DNA from: Citrobacter amalonaticus
GTDB taxonomy: Bacteria; Pseudomonadota; Gammaproteobacteria; Enterobacterales; Enterobacteriaceae
Length of the DNA stretch: 64,000 nucleotides
NCBI RefSeq assembly: GCF_018323885.1
Contig: NZ_AP024585.1
Coordinates: 3,286,001 to 3,350,000 of the forward strand
Reading direction: 5' to 3'
Made by a program: the position numbers and the translations under genes. Below, one piece after another: positions 20,858 through 31,883 of the stretch. A model generated the notes under the pieces. The model searched no databases. It had not been told where the DNA came from and worked only from the letters and a program-made list of their open reading frames with translations. The first letter of the stretch is position 1. Every line of letters begins with the position of its first letter.

Positions 20858-21238
20858 ATTCGAATTACAATGTACTCATGTGAACCGGAGAACAAAAATA
20901 AGAATTCGTCTATACCTCCAATCCGTAGGTTGTTGGGAAACAACGTATCCAGTATCATGCTTAAATACACAATGAGTTTGTTCACCGAACAGATAAGAGC
21001 ATAACATCGTTGCCGCCAGATATCCTTTGTGAATCTATGGATTGGTAGCATAAATTTTTTACTACCTCAATATATCGATAATTATGATTAGCATGATGTA
21101 AAGGTAATAAATTTAATATCCATGTATTCCTCAATTCACTTAAGGAAAAGATAAAATTAATGTGGTCTTGGTGATTGATAATAGCAGCGCTGATTTTTTG
21201 GTAGTTTGCATCTCATGAGAAATTGAGCAGTGCTTATA
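20858..21238. other. Island spacer without a recognisable gene
   Basis: About 380 bases, AT-rich. A minus-strand open frame of 91 residues (20776-21051) overlaps the end of the preceding membrane-protein gene and lacks a ribosome site; I do not support it. No Rhs repeat, insertion-sequence end or tRNA remnant was recognised. Confidence 0.4.
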
Positions 21239-21577
21239 ATGGTATACAGATTGTATGCGGAGGTAAGAAACGAGGCTCAAGAAAAGGTTGTTTACTTTCA
21301 AAGTTTATATAATAAAAATGATTTCTCCAATATGTATGCAAATGGAGCTAATGATTTCCCGAAAATTACAAGCAAAGAAGATTTCATAAAGTCTGATTTA
21401 ATATCCAGTAATGTTATTAATGCTAATGTGGTGATGCTTACTTATCGCTCAACCTATACACATTATTCATTAGTAGAGGAGTTTACTCTAATGAGAAAGG
21501 ATGATAGTGATAAATTGCGTTTAGGAACGTATTTTATTGATGACGGTGGCAAGCGTGGGAAAGTAATAAAACTATAA
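21239..21577 (+). CDS. Hypothetical protein, possible NTF2-like (DUF3887/DUF4019-type) immunity remnant
   Basis: About 112 residues, starting at ATG 21239 (MVYRLYAEVRNEAQEKVVYF), or GTG 21230. The pattern helix, FQSLYNKNDFSNMYANGANDFPKITSKEDF, then paired strands (NVVMLTYRSTYTHYSLVEEFTLMRKDD...RLGTYFID) resembles NTF2-like lipoproteins, but the signal peptide or lipobox of such proteins is missing, so it may be truncated. It lies in the toxin-immunity part of the island with no toxin directly upstream. Confidence 0.45.
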   Translation: MVYRLYAEVRNEAQEKVVYFQSLYNKNDFSNMYANGANDFPKITSKEDFIKSDLISSNVINANVVMLTYRSTYTHYSLVEEFTLMRKDDSDKLRLGTYFIDDGGKRGKVIKL

Positions 21578-21660
21578 GGGTGTTTTTCGAACGTTTTGGT
21601 AAGGATGTATACGAGAAAGGTAATAACTCCAACAAAATGCCTATTAAATTGCCAGGATGA

Positions 21661-22302
21661 TTACCTAGTTTGAATATGCATCCATAAAATAGATTGGTAT
21701 TTATCCAATAACTCCTTTCTTATATTAAAATTAAATTGCTCATGTTTTTTATAGCTGCTTAATTTTTCATACTCCATAAAATCATGTTTCTTCAGCAACC
21801 AGTAATCAGCAATCATTGCCGCCTGTTGTTCCATAGAGTAAAAAATAAAATGAGGCTCACCAAGATGATATGAATCCCAGCGTGTTGATGCATAGGTATT
21901 ATCATGAAAAGAAGAGTCATGCCGATAATATTGCCAGACAAAAGAAATGGCAAATATAAACAAATGAGGATATGTTACAGAATCATGGTAGTTTGTATAA
22001 TCGGCTGAAAAATCAGATTTATACTCGTTTATACTCAAAAGAATCTCACCATTTCTGGTATTGGTTATTACTTTAGATTGATACCTTGAATGATTGCGGT
22101 CACAATATATTTTTACTCTGTCGTAGTTGATGATATTCTTAAATAGAGTTTGCGCCAGCTTTAACTCTCCGGGGGTTAACGATCTGAATAATACAGGATC
22201 AGCCCCAGAAGATAACCCTGGCTCTGTGAATAGTTCCTGACAGTCTCTCAGAATAGTGCCTTCATGATCAAAAGAAGCGTTCCTTAATATCCTTTCGCAC
22301 AT
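21661..22302 (-). CDS. VgrG/Rhs-associated zincin-like protein with degenerate HExxH motif
   Basis: 213 residues from the ATG at 22302 (MCERILRNASFDHEG); an ATG 12 bases upstream is excluded because GGAGG lies between the two at ribosome-site distance. The layout (TPGELKLAQTLF...VKIYCDRNH, a central hydrophobic helix HLFIFAISFVWQYYRHD, then MEQQAAMIADYWLL) resembles small predicted metalloproteases of vgrG/rhs loci that have HEMxHVWQ at the central helix. Here that position reads FAISFVWQ, so the zinc ligands are lost. Opposite strand to the rest of the island, AT-rich. Family link is from memory. Confidence 0.55.
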   Translation of the reverse strand: MCERILRNASFDHEGTILRDCQELFTEPGLSSGADPVLFRSLTPGELKLAQTLFKNIINYDRVKIYCDRNHSRYQSKVITNTRNGEILLSINEYKSDFSADYTNYHDSVTYPHLFIFAISFVWQYYRHDSSFHDNTYASTRWDSYHLGEPHFIFYSMEQQAAMIADYWLLKKHDFMEYEKLSSYKKHEQFNFNIRKELLDKYQSILWMHIQTR

Positions 22303-22590
22303 TACAACCTCCATTTATTTTACTTCAGCATACGCCCCGAACGGAAAAATTCAATAAAAAAGAACAAATTTAAATTTCACCTACCGCATATACATTGCTA
22401 CATTTTCATTTACCGAAATTGTGAATAATCCTTGCGGAAATTGGTTCAGACATATATTCCCTGCGTAACCATCAACCGCATAGGATCATTTGGTGATGCT
22501 ATACAATGATTGGTCTACGGCCAGACGTCCTGGCACCACAACGGGGATCGGTTCGGGTACGTTGAAGCAAAAAAGTACGCGATGTACCCG

Positions 22591-23475
22591 TTACGCCGTT
22601 AAGGCATTAATCATGTGTTCCAGTGCGGGTGTCGCCTGTTGCTGGTCATACACGATGTACAAATCAGCCGGAATACGCTCTTCTAATGGACGGAACACCA
22701 CACCCGGCCAGTTCATCTGCGCGTAGCTGTCGGCAATCAGCGTAATGCCAATTCCCATACTGATCATCGCCAGTACCGTTTGCGGCTCCATCACTTCACG
22801 TATGATCATCGGAGAGAACCCCGCACTCTGGCAAACGCGTTGCAGGAATGCCCAGTCAGTGTGTATCGAAGGCATGGTGACGAAATATTCGTTACGCAGG
22901 GCTTCTAATGGTACGGTCTCCCGCACAGTCAGCGCATGCTCTTCTGGCATCGCCACCAGAAAAGAGGATTCATGCAATCGCAGGCTGGTAAACCCAGGCG
23001 CTGGCTCAACCGCCATTCGCCAGACACCGGCATCCAGTTCACGTCGCTCCAGCATGGCCATCTGCATCGCTGGCATATTTTCACGAAACAGCACCTCAAC
23101 GTTAGGATTGTCCTTCAGGAATTGCCGCATTACCGGGCGCATTTTTCCCCACATCGCCGTGCCGATCACGCCCAGTTCGATCCGCCCTGCCTCACCGCGC
23201 CCGATCTGTTCGACGCGTGCTAACACCTGGCTGGCGCTGGAAAGCAGACGTCGTGACTCTTCCATCAGGATTTTCCCTGCATGGGTCAACGCTACGCTGC
23301 GCGAATGGCGGATAAACAGCAGCGTGCCGAGCTCCTGTTCCAGCTCTTTAATATGAATACTCAATGGAGGCTGCGACATATTCAGACGAGCGGCGGCGCG
23401 TCCAAAATGTAACTCTTCGGCGACAGCAAGAAAATAACGCAGTAACTTGAGATCGATACGAGGCGTGCGTTCCAT
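22591..23475 (-). CDS. xapR: LysR-type activator of the xanthosine operon, XapR
   Basis: Activates xapAB in response to xanthosine. The start at 23475 (MERTPRIDLKLLRYFLAVAEELHFGRAA) gives 294 residues, the E. coli length; the longer frame upstream has no support. N-terminal winged helix-turn-helix (LHFGRAAARLNMSQPPLSIHIKELE), then the periplasmic-binding-like effector domain. It follows xapB on the same strand after about 98 bases. To its left lie 288 bases (22303-22590) with no gene, which form the right edge of the Rhs island. Confidence 0.93.
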   Translation of the reverse strand: MERTPRIDLKLLRYFLAVAEELHFGRAAARLNMSQPPLSIHIKELEQELGTLLFIRHSRSVALTHAGKILMEESRRLLSSASQVLARVEQIGRGEAGRIELGVIGTAMWGKMRPVMRQFLKDNPNVEVLFRENMPAMQMAMLERRELDAGVWRMAVEPAPGFTSLRLHESSFLVAMPEEHALTVRETVPLEALRNEYFVTMPSIHTDWAFLQRVCQSAGFSPMIIREVMEPQTVLAMISMGIGITLIADSYAQMNWPGVVFRPLEERIPADLYIVYDQQQATPALEHMINALTA

Positions 23476-23573
23476 GGGTAATGCGCTCCTGAGGAGAGGA
23501 CTGATGCGCCAAATTACCACATTGCGTCGCAGAACAGGAACGACGGGCAACATATGCCCGCCGCAAAGGGGGA

Positions 23574-24830
23574 TTAACGGGCCAGCGAGGGCTGTGCCTG
23601 CTTTTCAGGTTCATGCTTGTACTTAAAGCACAGCGCAAAAATCACCGCCAGCACCAGGGCATACGCCGCAAAGACCAGCCAGATAGTTTGCCAGTCCTTC
23701 ACGCCATCCACTGAGAAGTAATCCACCGCCATACCGCTCAGGATGGAGCCAACCCACGCGCCGACGCCATTGACCATCGTCATAAACAGCCCCTGCGCAC
23801 TGGCACGAATTTTCGAATCCACTTCCTGTTCAACGAAGACCGAGCCTGAAATGTTGAAGAAATCGAATGCGCAACCGTAGACGATCATCGACATCAGCAG
23901 CAGAACAAATCCGAGTGGAGACGGGTCGCCAAAGGCAAAGAAGCCAAAGCGCAATGTCCACGCCAGCATGCTCATCAGCATGACCGTTTTGATGCCAAAG
24001 CGTTTGAGGAAGAACGGGATAGTCAGAATAAAGCCGACTTCCGCCATCTGCGAGACAGAGAGTAAGATGGACGGGTATTTCACCACAAAACTGTCGGCAA
24101 ACTGCGGATCGCGGGCAAAGTCGTGCAGGAAGGGGTTACCAAAAACGTTGGTAATTTGCAGCACTGCACCCAGCATCATGGCAAACAGAAAGAAAATCGC
24201 CATCCGCGGATTTTTAAACAGCACAAACGCATCCAGCCCCAGCTTACTGGCAAACGACGCGCTCGCTTTCTTCTCGGCGACCGGAATTTTCGGCAGCGTG
24301 AGTGCGTAGGCAGCCAGTAGCAGCGATGCGCCAGACGCAATGTACAGTTGCGCATTGCTCAGCTCCAGGCCCATCAGGCTGACGGTCCACATCGCAACGA
24401 TAAAACCAATCGTGCCAAAAACGCGAATAGGCGGAAATGCCGTCACCGGATCCTGCCCTGATTGCGCCAGACAGGAATATGAGACACTGTTGGAAAGCGA
24501 AATCGTCGGCATGAAGGCCATTGCGTTGATCAACATCACCCAGAACATGGTGTCCGGATCGGTCACCGTCGTCGCGTAGAGCAGCGCGCCCGCACAGAGC
24601 AGATGACAAAGCATATAAGCACGCTCTGCCCGCAGCCATTTGTCCGCAATAATCCCCATAATGCCGGGCATAATAATCGCCGCCAGCCCTTTTGAGCTGT
24701 ACACCATACCCACGTTGGCACCGGTAAAATGAAGGGTGTTAATCATGTATGAACCCAGGGTGACCAGCCAGCTTCCCCAGATAAAATATTGCATAAACGA
24801 CATGATCTTTAATCGGGACGCAATACCCAT
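23574..24830 (-). CDS. xapB: Xanthosine permease XapB
   Basis: Proton-linked xanthosine transporter, nucleoside:H+ symporter family of the major facilitator superfamily, with about 12 membrane helices. 418 residues, as in E. coli (MGIASRLKIMSFMQYFIWGSWLVTLGSY). NupG-type motifs such as GIMGIIADKWLRAERAYMLCH and FFNISGSVFVEQEVD are intact. Downstream of xapA in the same operon, separated by 64 bases containing a GC hairpin. Confidence 0.95.
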   Translation of the reverse strand: MGIASRLKIMSFMQYFIWGSWLVTLGSYMINTLHFTGANVGMVYSSKGLAAIIMPGIMGIIADKWLRAERAYMLCHLLCAGALLYATTVTDPDTMFWVMLINAMAFMPTISLSNSVSYSCLAQSGQDPVTAFPPIRVFGTIGFIVAMWTVSLMGLELSNAQLYIASGASLLLAAYALTLPKIPVAEKKASASFASKLGLDAFVLFKNPRMAIFFLFAMMLGAVLQITNVFGNPFLHDFARDPQFADSFVVKYPSILLSVSQMAEVGFILTIPFFLKRFGIKTVMLMSMLAWTLRFGFFAFGDPSPLGFVLLLMSMIVYGCAFDFFNISGSVFVEQEVDSKIRASAQGLFMTMVNGVGAWVGSILSGMAVDYFSVDGVKDWQTIWLVFAAYALVLAVIFALCFKYKHEPEKQAQPSLAR

Positions 24831-24857
24831 TTTTTTCTTCCTTGCCGTAGAGTACGA

Positions 24858-24877
24858 ACCCCGCCTGCTGGCGGGGT
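24858..24877 (-). other. Intercistronic hairpin between xapA and xapB
   Basis: Perfect eight-base stem ACCCCGCC/GGCGGGGT with a four-base loop. No T run follows on the minus strand, so it is more likely an mRNA stability element or partial attenuator than a full terminator. Confidence 0.6.
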
Positions 24878-24894
24878 CATTATTATTATCGGTT

Positions 24895-25728
24895 TCAGGC
24901 CAGTTTACGCAGGAACCCGCAAATCAGGTCGATAAAGTTCTGACGTGAAAGTTCAGCCGCCGCCAGGGTTTGCGCGTGCGAGAGTTTCACATCCCCCAGC
25001 CCTTCCGCCAGATTGGTGATCGCCGACACGGCAACCACTTTCAGTCCGCAGTGGCGGGCGGTGATAACTTCAGGTACCACCGACATCCCCACCACATCGC
25101 CGCCGATAATTTGCATCATGCGAATCTCTGCGGCCGTCTCAAAGTTAGGTCCCGGATAAGAAACAAATACGCCTTCACTCAGCGTAAAACCCTCGTCGGC
25201 AGCTACGGTCTGTAAAATCGCACGATAATCGGCATCATAGGCATTCGCCAGCGAGAAGAAACGCTCACCAAAGCGTTCATCGTTCGGCCCAACCATCGGC
25301 GTTCCTGGCATGGTGTTGATATGGTCACTCAGCGCCACCAGACTCCCTGGCCCCACTTCCGGACGCAGAGACCCCGCCGCATTGGTGCAGAACAGCAGTT
25401 CGCAACCCAGTAGCCTCATTGTGCGAATAGCGTCGGTCATCACGGTCATGCCGCGCCCCTCGTAGAAGTGCCCGCGTCCTTTCATACAGGCGACCGGAAC
25501 CCCGGCCAGATGACCGAGCACTAACTCACCGGCATGCCCGTGAACGGTACTCACCGGGAACCCAGGCAGCTTCTCGTAAGAGATCGCCACCACATCTTCT
25601 ATCTGCTCAGCCAGCGCGCCTAAACCCGATCCAAGGATAAAAGCGACGCGCGGCGTGAAGTCAGGTTTATAGCCGCGGATAATATCAGCGCTGTTCCAGG
25701 GATTCTGGGAAAAGTGGGAGTCGGTCAT
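24895..25728 (-). CDS. xapA: Xanthosine (purine nucleoside) phosphorylase XapA
   Basis: Phosphorolysis of xanthosine, inosine and guanosine to base plus ribose 1-phosphate; cytoplasmic. 277 residues, as in E. coli. Trimeric PNP family motifs: FILGSGLGALAEQIE (phosphate loop), GHAGELVLGHLAGV, MKGRGHFYEG, TNAAGSLRPEVGPG, and GMSVVPEVITARHCGLKV. First gene of the xapAB operon. A 15-base inverted repeat TCACTC-ATT-GAGTGA (25752-25766) just upstream of the start may be regulatory. Confidence 0.96.
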   Translation of the reverse strand: MTDSHFSQNPWNSADIIRGYKPDFTPRVAFILGSGLGALAEQIEDVVAISYEKLPGFPVSTVHGHAGELVLGHLAGVPVACMKGRGHFYEGRGMTVMTDAIRTMRLLGCELLFCTNAAGSLRPEVGPGSLVALSDHINTMPGTPMVGPNDERFGERFFSLANAYDADYRAILQTVAADEGFTLSEGVFVSYPGPNFETAAEIRMMQIIGGDVVGMSVVPEVITARHCGLKVVAVSAITNLAEGLGDVKLSHAQTLAAAELSRQNFIDLICGFLRKLA

Positions 25729-25908
25729 GAGATGTCCTTATAATCAGCTAGTCACTCATTGAGTGAGGGAGGTAATGGTTATAGCGAGAGTACGCAATCG
25801 ATTACCAATACAGTTTTCCCGGATGATCGATAGCAAATGTATATCAATCCTGGGCCCGGCAGGCGCGTATGAAGGCTAATTGTCCCTGCCAGAAATAGGA
25901 GGATGCAC

Positions 25909-25935
25909 TGAAGGTCTGTCTTTCTATGCCGATAT
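25909..25935 (+). promoter_or_regulatory. Sigma-28 (FliA) type promoter of the FlxA-like gene
   Basis: TGAAGGTC (25909-25916), an 11-base spacer, and GCCGATAT (25928-25935). The sigma-28 consensus is TAAAGTTT-N11-GCCGATAA, so the -10 matches seven of eight and spacing is exact. The transcription start would be about 23 bases before the start codon. Confidence 0.65.
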
Positions 25936-25964
25936 CGTAGGTTTAATGGCAAAAGGAAACCACG

Positions 25965-26306
25965 ATGACCACCATCAACGTCTCAACCCCTTCCGTTCAA
26001 AGCGGCGGGAGTAGCGCAAAAACCGCTTCAGGTAACAGTACCGCCGCGCAGATCGCCCAGATTGTGGAGAAAATCACCCAACTGACGCAGAAGCTCAAAG
26101 AGGTGCCGGATAGCACTGGCAGCGCGGAAGAGAAGAAAAAACAACAAGAAATGCTCCAGACACAGATCAAAGTGTTGCAGGCACAACTGGCGCAGTTACA
26201 GCACCAGCAGGCCGAAGAAGCTCAGCAAAAGCAGGAACAAGCCCAGGTAAACGCGCAAGGCGTTAATCATCCTTCCGACGACCATCAGATTGATGTTTAT
26301 ATCTGA
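25965..26306 (+). CDS. FlxA-like family protein
   Basis: 113-residue, strongly coiled-coil protein: Ser/Thr-rich N-terminus, then [47 protein letters not shown] and a Gln-rich tail. This is the pattern of E. coli FlxA, whose expression needs FliA. Ribosome site AAGGAAA lies nine bases before the ATG. The sigma-28-type promoter upstream supports membership in the flagellar regulon. Its 3' end overlaps yfeR by ten bases, tail to tail. It occupies the xapA-yfeR interval that holds yfeN in K-12. Function unknown. Confidence 0.75.
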   Translation: MTTINVSTPSVQSGGSSAKTASGNSTAAQIAQIVEKITQLTQKLKEVPDSTGSAEEKKKQQEMLQTQIKVLQAQLAQLQHQQAEEAQQKQEQAQVNAQGVNHPSDDHQIDVYI

Positions 26307-27223
26307 TAAAGCGGATCCTGCGCACGTAAATTTGTTAATGCATTCGCCTGGGTGCGAACGACCTCCCACAGCGCCTGGGCGGCTGTCGACAGCGAGCGAT
26401 TCTTGCGACGCGCCAGCATCAGTTGCCGCTCCACCACCGGCGTCAGTCGCTTCACCTGCAAGTGGCTCCCCTGCGGCAACGGTAAGGCCAGCGCAGGCAG
26501 AATACTGATACCTATTCCCGCTTCTACCATCGGAAACAGCGTCGCCGGATGACCAATCTCCTGCACAATATTGGCCTCTATCGCAAAGTGCGCAAGCGCC
26601 GCGTCAATGAGCGGCCGGCTACCCGATGCATAATCCTGTAAGACCAGCCGTTCCTCCCGGAGATCCTGCCAGTTCACCCATTCCCGTGTCGCCAGCGGGT
26701 GTGACTCATGGCAAAGCAGGAGAAAAGGTTCGGAGAGCACAGCTTCACATTGCAGATCGCTCACCGCCCCCGGATCAATCACAATGCCAAAATCCACTTC
26801 TCCCTGGCGGATACTCTCCAGTACCCACTGCTGCGGTCGATCGTGCAGGACAAAATCGATCGCCGGATAGCGCAAGTTACTTTGCGCAATGCACTGCGGA
26901 ATGAGATGGGCGGAGATCGTCTGGCTTGCCGCCACGCGGACCGTCCCGGTGAGTTGCGTGCCCACCCTACCCGCTTCACGCAGCGTGATGTGTAGTTCAT
27001 CCAGCAGTCGCTCCAGACGACCCGCCAGTTGTTGACCGGCGTCCGTCAGCACCACTTCTCGCGTCGTGCGATCCAGCAGTTTAACGCCCGTCTGGCGCTC
27101 TAGCTCTTTAATACTGTGGCTCACTGCCGACTGACTCAGGCCAATGCACTCGCCTGCACGGCTAAAACTTTTTTCCTGGGCTACAGTGACAAACACCCGA
27201 AGTTGACGCAGTGAATAATTCAT
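26297..27223 (-). CDS. yfeR: LysR-family regulator YfeR
   Basis: 308 residues, as in E. coli and Salmonella. N-terminal helix-turn-helix ([25 protein letters not shown]) and LysR effector-binding domain. In Salmonella YfeR is reported to regulate the divergent yfeH in response to osmolarity; the 89-base divergent arrangement with yfeH is retained here. The effector is unknown. Confidence 0.93.
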   Translation of the reverse strand: MNYSLRQLRVFVTVAQEKSFSRAGECIGLSQSAVSHSIKELERQTGVKLLDRTTREVVLTDAGQQLAGRLERLLDELHITLREAGRVGTQLTGTVRVAASQTISAHLIPQCIAQSNLRYPAIDFVLHDRPQQWVLESIRQGEVDFGIVIDPGAVSDLQCEAVLSEPFLLLCHESHPLATREWVNWQDLREERLVLQDYASGSRPLIDAALAHFAIEANIVQEIGHPATLFPMVEAGIGISILPALALPLPQGSHLQVKRLTPVVERQLMLARRKNRSLSTAAQALWEVVRTQANALTNLRAQDPLYQI

Positions 27224-27312
27224 CGATTCGATTCATATATAGATGCAATAAATCAATTTTATTTCTCAAAATGAAAAACGCAAAATAAGGACACCGAATT
27301 CCTGGAGTATTT

Positions 27313-28311
27313 ATGAATATTTTTCGTATCCTCGATCCGTTTACGCTGACCCTGATTACGGTCGTCCTGCTGGCCTCATTTTTCCCCGCTGAGGGAGATT
27401 TTGTGCCTGTTGTTGAAGGCATCACCACCGCGGCCATCGCGCTCCTGTTCTTTATGCACGGAGCAAAGCTTTCGCGCGAAGCCATTATCGCGGGCGGCAG
27501 TCACTGGCGGTTACACCTGTGGGTGATGTGTAGCACCTTCATTCTGTTCCCGGTGCTCGGCGTATTGTTTGCCTGGTGGGCGCCGGTCAACGTTGATCCG
27601 ATGCTGTACACCGGCTTTCTGTATCTGTGCATTTTGCCCGCTACGGTACAGTCGGCGATTGCCTTTACCTCGCTGGCGGGCGGTAACGTTGCGGCGGCGG
27701 TCTGCTCAGCCTCGGCCTCCAGCCTGCTGGGGATTTTCCTCTCCCCGCTGTTGGTTGGTCTGGTGATGAATATTCATGGCGCAGAAGGCAGTCTGGAGCA
27801 GGTCGGGAAAATCATGCTGCAACTGCTGTTGCCGTTTGTGCTCGGGCACCTTTCCCGCCCGTGGATCGGCAAGTGGGTCGCACGAAATAAAAAATGGATT
27901 GCGAAGACCGATCAAACGTCAATTTTGCTGGTGGTTTATTCCGCCTTCAGTGAAGCCGTCGTGAACGGGATCTGGCACAAAGTGGGCTGGGGATCGCTGC
28001 TGTTTATCGTCGTGGTCAGCATCGTGTTGCTCGCCATCGTGATTGCTGTAAACATCGTTGTGGCGCGCAAATGCGGCTTCAACAAAGCCGACGAAATCAC
28101 GATTGTTTTCTGCGGGTCGAAAAAGAGTCTGGCAAACGGCGTCCCCATGGCCAACATCCTTTTCCCGACGTCCGTCATTGGGATGATGGTGCTGCCGCTG
28201 ATGATCTTCCACCAGATTCAGTTGATGGTCTGTGCAGTACTGGCTCGCCGCTATAAGCGCCAGACCGAACAGTTACAGGAGCAGCAGGACAGCCGCGCCG
28301 CCAAAGCTTAA
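27313..28311 (+). CDS. yfeH: Bile acid:Na+ symporter-like protein YfeH
   Basis: 332-residue inner-membrane protein of the SBF-like (BASS) family, about nine or ten helices. It shows the family features LPATVQSAIAFTSLAGGNVAAAVCSASASSLLGIFLSP and the C-terminal FCGSKKSLANGVPMANILFP crossover motif. Substrate unknown. Divergent from yfeR, its likely regulator. It ends overlapping the last four bases of ypeB on the other strand. Confidence 0.92.
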   Translation: MNIFRILDPFTLTLITVVLLASFFPAEGDFVPVVEGITTAAIALLFFMHGAKLSREAIIAGGSHWRLHLWVMCSTFILFPVLGVLFAWWAPVNVDPMLYTGFLYLCILPATVQSAIAFTSLAGGNVAAAVCSASASSLLGIFLSPLLVGLVMNIHGAEGSLEQVGKIMLQLLLPFVLGHLSRPWIGKWVARNKKWIAKTDQTSILLVVYSAFSEAVVNGIWHKVGWGSLLFIVVVSIVLLAIVIAVNIVVARKCGFNKADEITIVFCGSKKSLANGVPMANILFPTSVIGMMVLPLMIFHQIQLMVCAVLARRYKRQTEQLQEQQDSRAAKA

Positions 28312-28526
28312 AGCGGGCGCTTCAGGGGCTGAACCAGCTGGCTCAGCCCTTCGGTTTTGATTAGCAGCGTAATTTGCATCAGCTCGCCCAGTTTACCCGC
28401 CGGAAACTCATCCTTGCGGGCAAACCACAGCAGATACTCTTCTGGCACATCGATCAGCCGACGCCCTTTATATTTACCAAACGGCATCACCGTGTTGGCA
28501 ATCTCAACGAGCTGCTCTTTCTCCAT
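28308..28526 (-). CDS. ypeB: DUF3820 family protein YpeB
   Basis: 72 residues, starting MEKEQLVEIANTVMPFGKYKGR as in E. coli; a longer upstream frame runs into ligA and is not supported. The motif MPFGKYKGRRLIDVPEEYLLWFARKDEFPAGKLG is the DUF3820 signature. It starts one base after ligA ends, so it is the second gene of a ligA-ypeB unit. Function unknown. Confidence 0.9.
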   Translation of the reverse strand: MEKEQLVEIANTVMPFGKYKGRRLIDVPEEYLLWFARKDEFPAGKLGELMQITLLIKTEGLSQLVQPLKRPL

Positions 28527-28527
28527 C

Positions 28528-30552
<2,025 letters not shown>

Positions 30553-30558
30553 TCAATG

Positions 30559-30586
30559 ATAAAAAACCCCCGACAGGCGGGGGTTC
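30559..30586 (-). terminator. Terminator after zipA
   Basis: On the minus strand AACCCCCG (loop) CGGGGGTT forms an eight-base stem followed by TTTTTT. Lies between zipA and ligA; ligA therefore needs readthrough or its own promoter. Confidence 0.82.
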
Positions 30587-30615
30587 AGAAAGGAAGTTGT
30601 CGTGCCTTGAGTGTA

Positions 30616-31653
30616 TCAGGCGTTCGCGTCTTTCACTTCGCGGATACGGTCCTGATACTCGCGCAATTTTTGCGGCGTCATCATCCGACGCTGATCGTCG
30701 AGCACCACACCACCGACTTCATCGGCAATATGCTGTGCGGATTGCAGCATCAGTTTGAAGTTCTGCAGTTCATCGCCGTAAGACGGCACCTGCATAAAGA
30801 TGGTCACGCCCGGCGTGGTGAAGTCGACCATTTCTGGATCAAACGTACCCGGGTTAACCATATTAGCCAGGCTGAATAACGCCGGGCCGCTGCCATCCGG
30901 ACTCAGATGACGATGGAAAATATTCATGTCGCCAAACTTGAATCCGGCCTGCTGAATGCTGTTGAGCAGCACTTCACCGTTAAGCTCGCTGCCATGATGG
31001 GCGGCGACGTTCATGATGATCACCGCTTCTTTACGCTGAGGCTTTTCCGGGGCTGGCGCTTCTTCAACGACGGGCTCAGGCTGTGGCTCGACCACGGGTT
31101 CTGCAGGCTGGAAAGCCTGTGGCGACGGCTGCGGTGCAGTCGGCTGAACGGGCTGAATCTGCGGCGCGACGGGCTGTTGTTGAACCGGCTGCGGCTGATG
31201 CACAGGTTGCTGTGGCGCAGGCTGATGCACTGGCTGCGGCTGAGCGGATTGCTGCGGCGCAGGCTGTGGCTGGTGTACCGGCTGCTGCGGCGGACGCTGG
31301 GCATGCTGCGGCTGTACCGGCACTTCAGACGATGGCTGAACCGGCTGACGCGGTTGTGCCGACGCATAAGGCGGCTGGTACTGGTGTTGCGGCGACTGGC
31401 GAGGAGCTTCATGCTCCTGCGGGTTGCCAGGGGCATGATTCACGCGGTGAACACGAACTTCACCCACGCCTTCGTCTGCTTCGACATCATCGTCATACGA
31501 GTCGTCGTCGCGTTTTGATTTCATGCGTTTCAGTGGACGATCGCGGAACATAGAAGATCGTTCTTTACGGCTGGTCCAGAAACCATGTACCAGTAAAGCG
31601 ATTATGGCGATCGCGCCAACAATGATTAATATCAGACGCAAATCCTGCATCAT
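30616..31653 (-). CDS. zipA: Cell division protein ZipA
   Basis: Membrane anchor that binds the FtsZ tail and stabilises the Z ring. The start is the [21 protein letters not shown] methionine at 31653 (345 residues; E. coli 328); the upstream extension is not supported. Order: N-terminal membrane anchor (residues 5-25), charged segment ([23 protein letters not shown]), P/Q-rich linker (about 85-195), C-terminal FtsZ-binding domain ([19 protein letters not shown] to the end). The linker holds repeated HQPQP/PQQPV units and explains the extra length. Divergent from cysZ. Confidence 0.96.
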   Translation of the reverse strand: MMQDLRLILIIVGAIAIIALLVHGFWTSRKERSSMFRDRPLKRMKSKRDDDSYDDDVEADEGVGEVRVHRVNHAPGNPQEHEAPRQSPQHQYQPPYASAQPRQPVQPSSEVPVQPQHAQRPPQQPVHQPQPAPQQSAQPQPVHQPAPQQPVHQPQPVQQQPVAPQIQPVQPTAPQPSPQAFQPAEPVVEPQPEPVVEEAPAPEKPQRKEAVIIMNVAAHHGSELNGEVLLNSIQQAGFKFGDMNIFHRHLSPDGSGPALFSLANMVNPGTFDPEMVDFTTPGVTIFMQVPSYGDELQNFKLMLQSAQHIADEVGGVVLDDQRRMMTPQKLREYQDRIREVKDANA

Positions 31654-31883
31654 TATATTCTCTGTTGTTCTAACACCTTGCCACCACGGCAAACATTTAC
31701 TCACTAAGAGTATTTGCCGATTACGTCAAGTGCAAGTGTACTCTTAGCTTTCACAGCATAAAGATGAACGAAATCGTGCTTTTTGCTGTTTTTTCGAACA
31801 TTTCCGAACTGTTCTGTGTGCGATAACCCGGTAAGATACCCGTGTTCGCTTAGGACTTATACGAAAAGGAGCATGTCCTGACT

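Noticed and set aside
20776..21051. 91-residue minus-strand frame in the island spacer
   Set aside because: No ribosome site, overlaps the end of the membrane-protein gene and shows no transposase or other motif.
22490..22726. 78-residue plus-strand frame at the right edge of the island
   Set aside because: Overlaps the end of xapR on the opposite strand, lacks a ribosome site and has no recognisable content.
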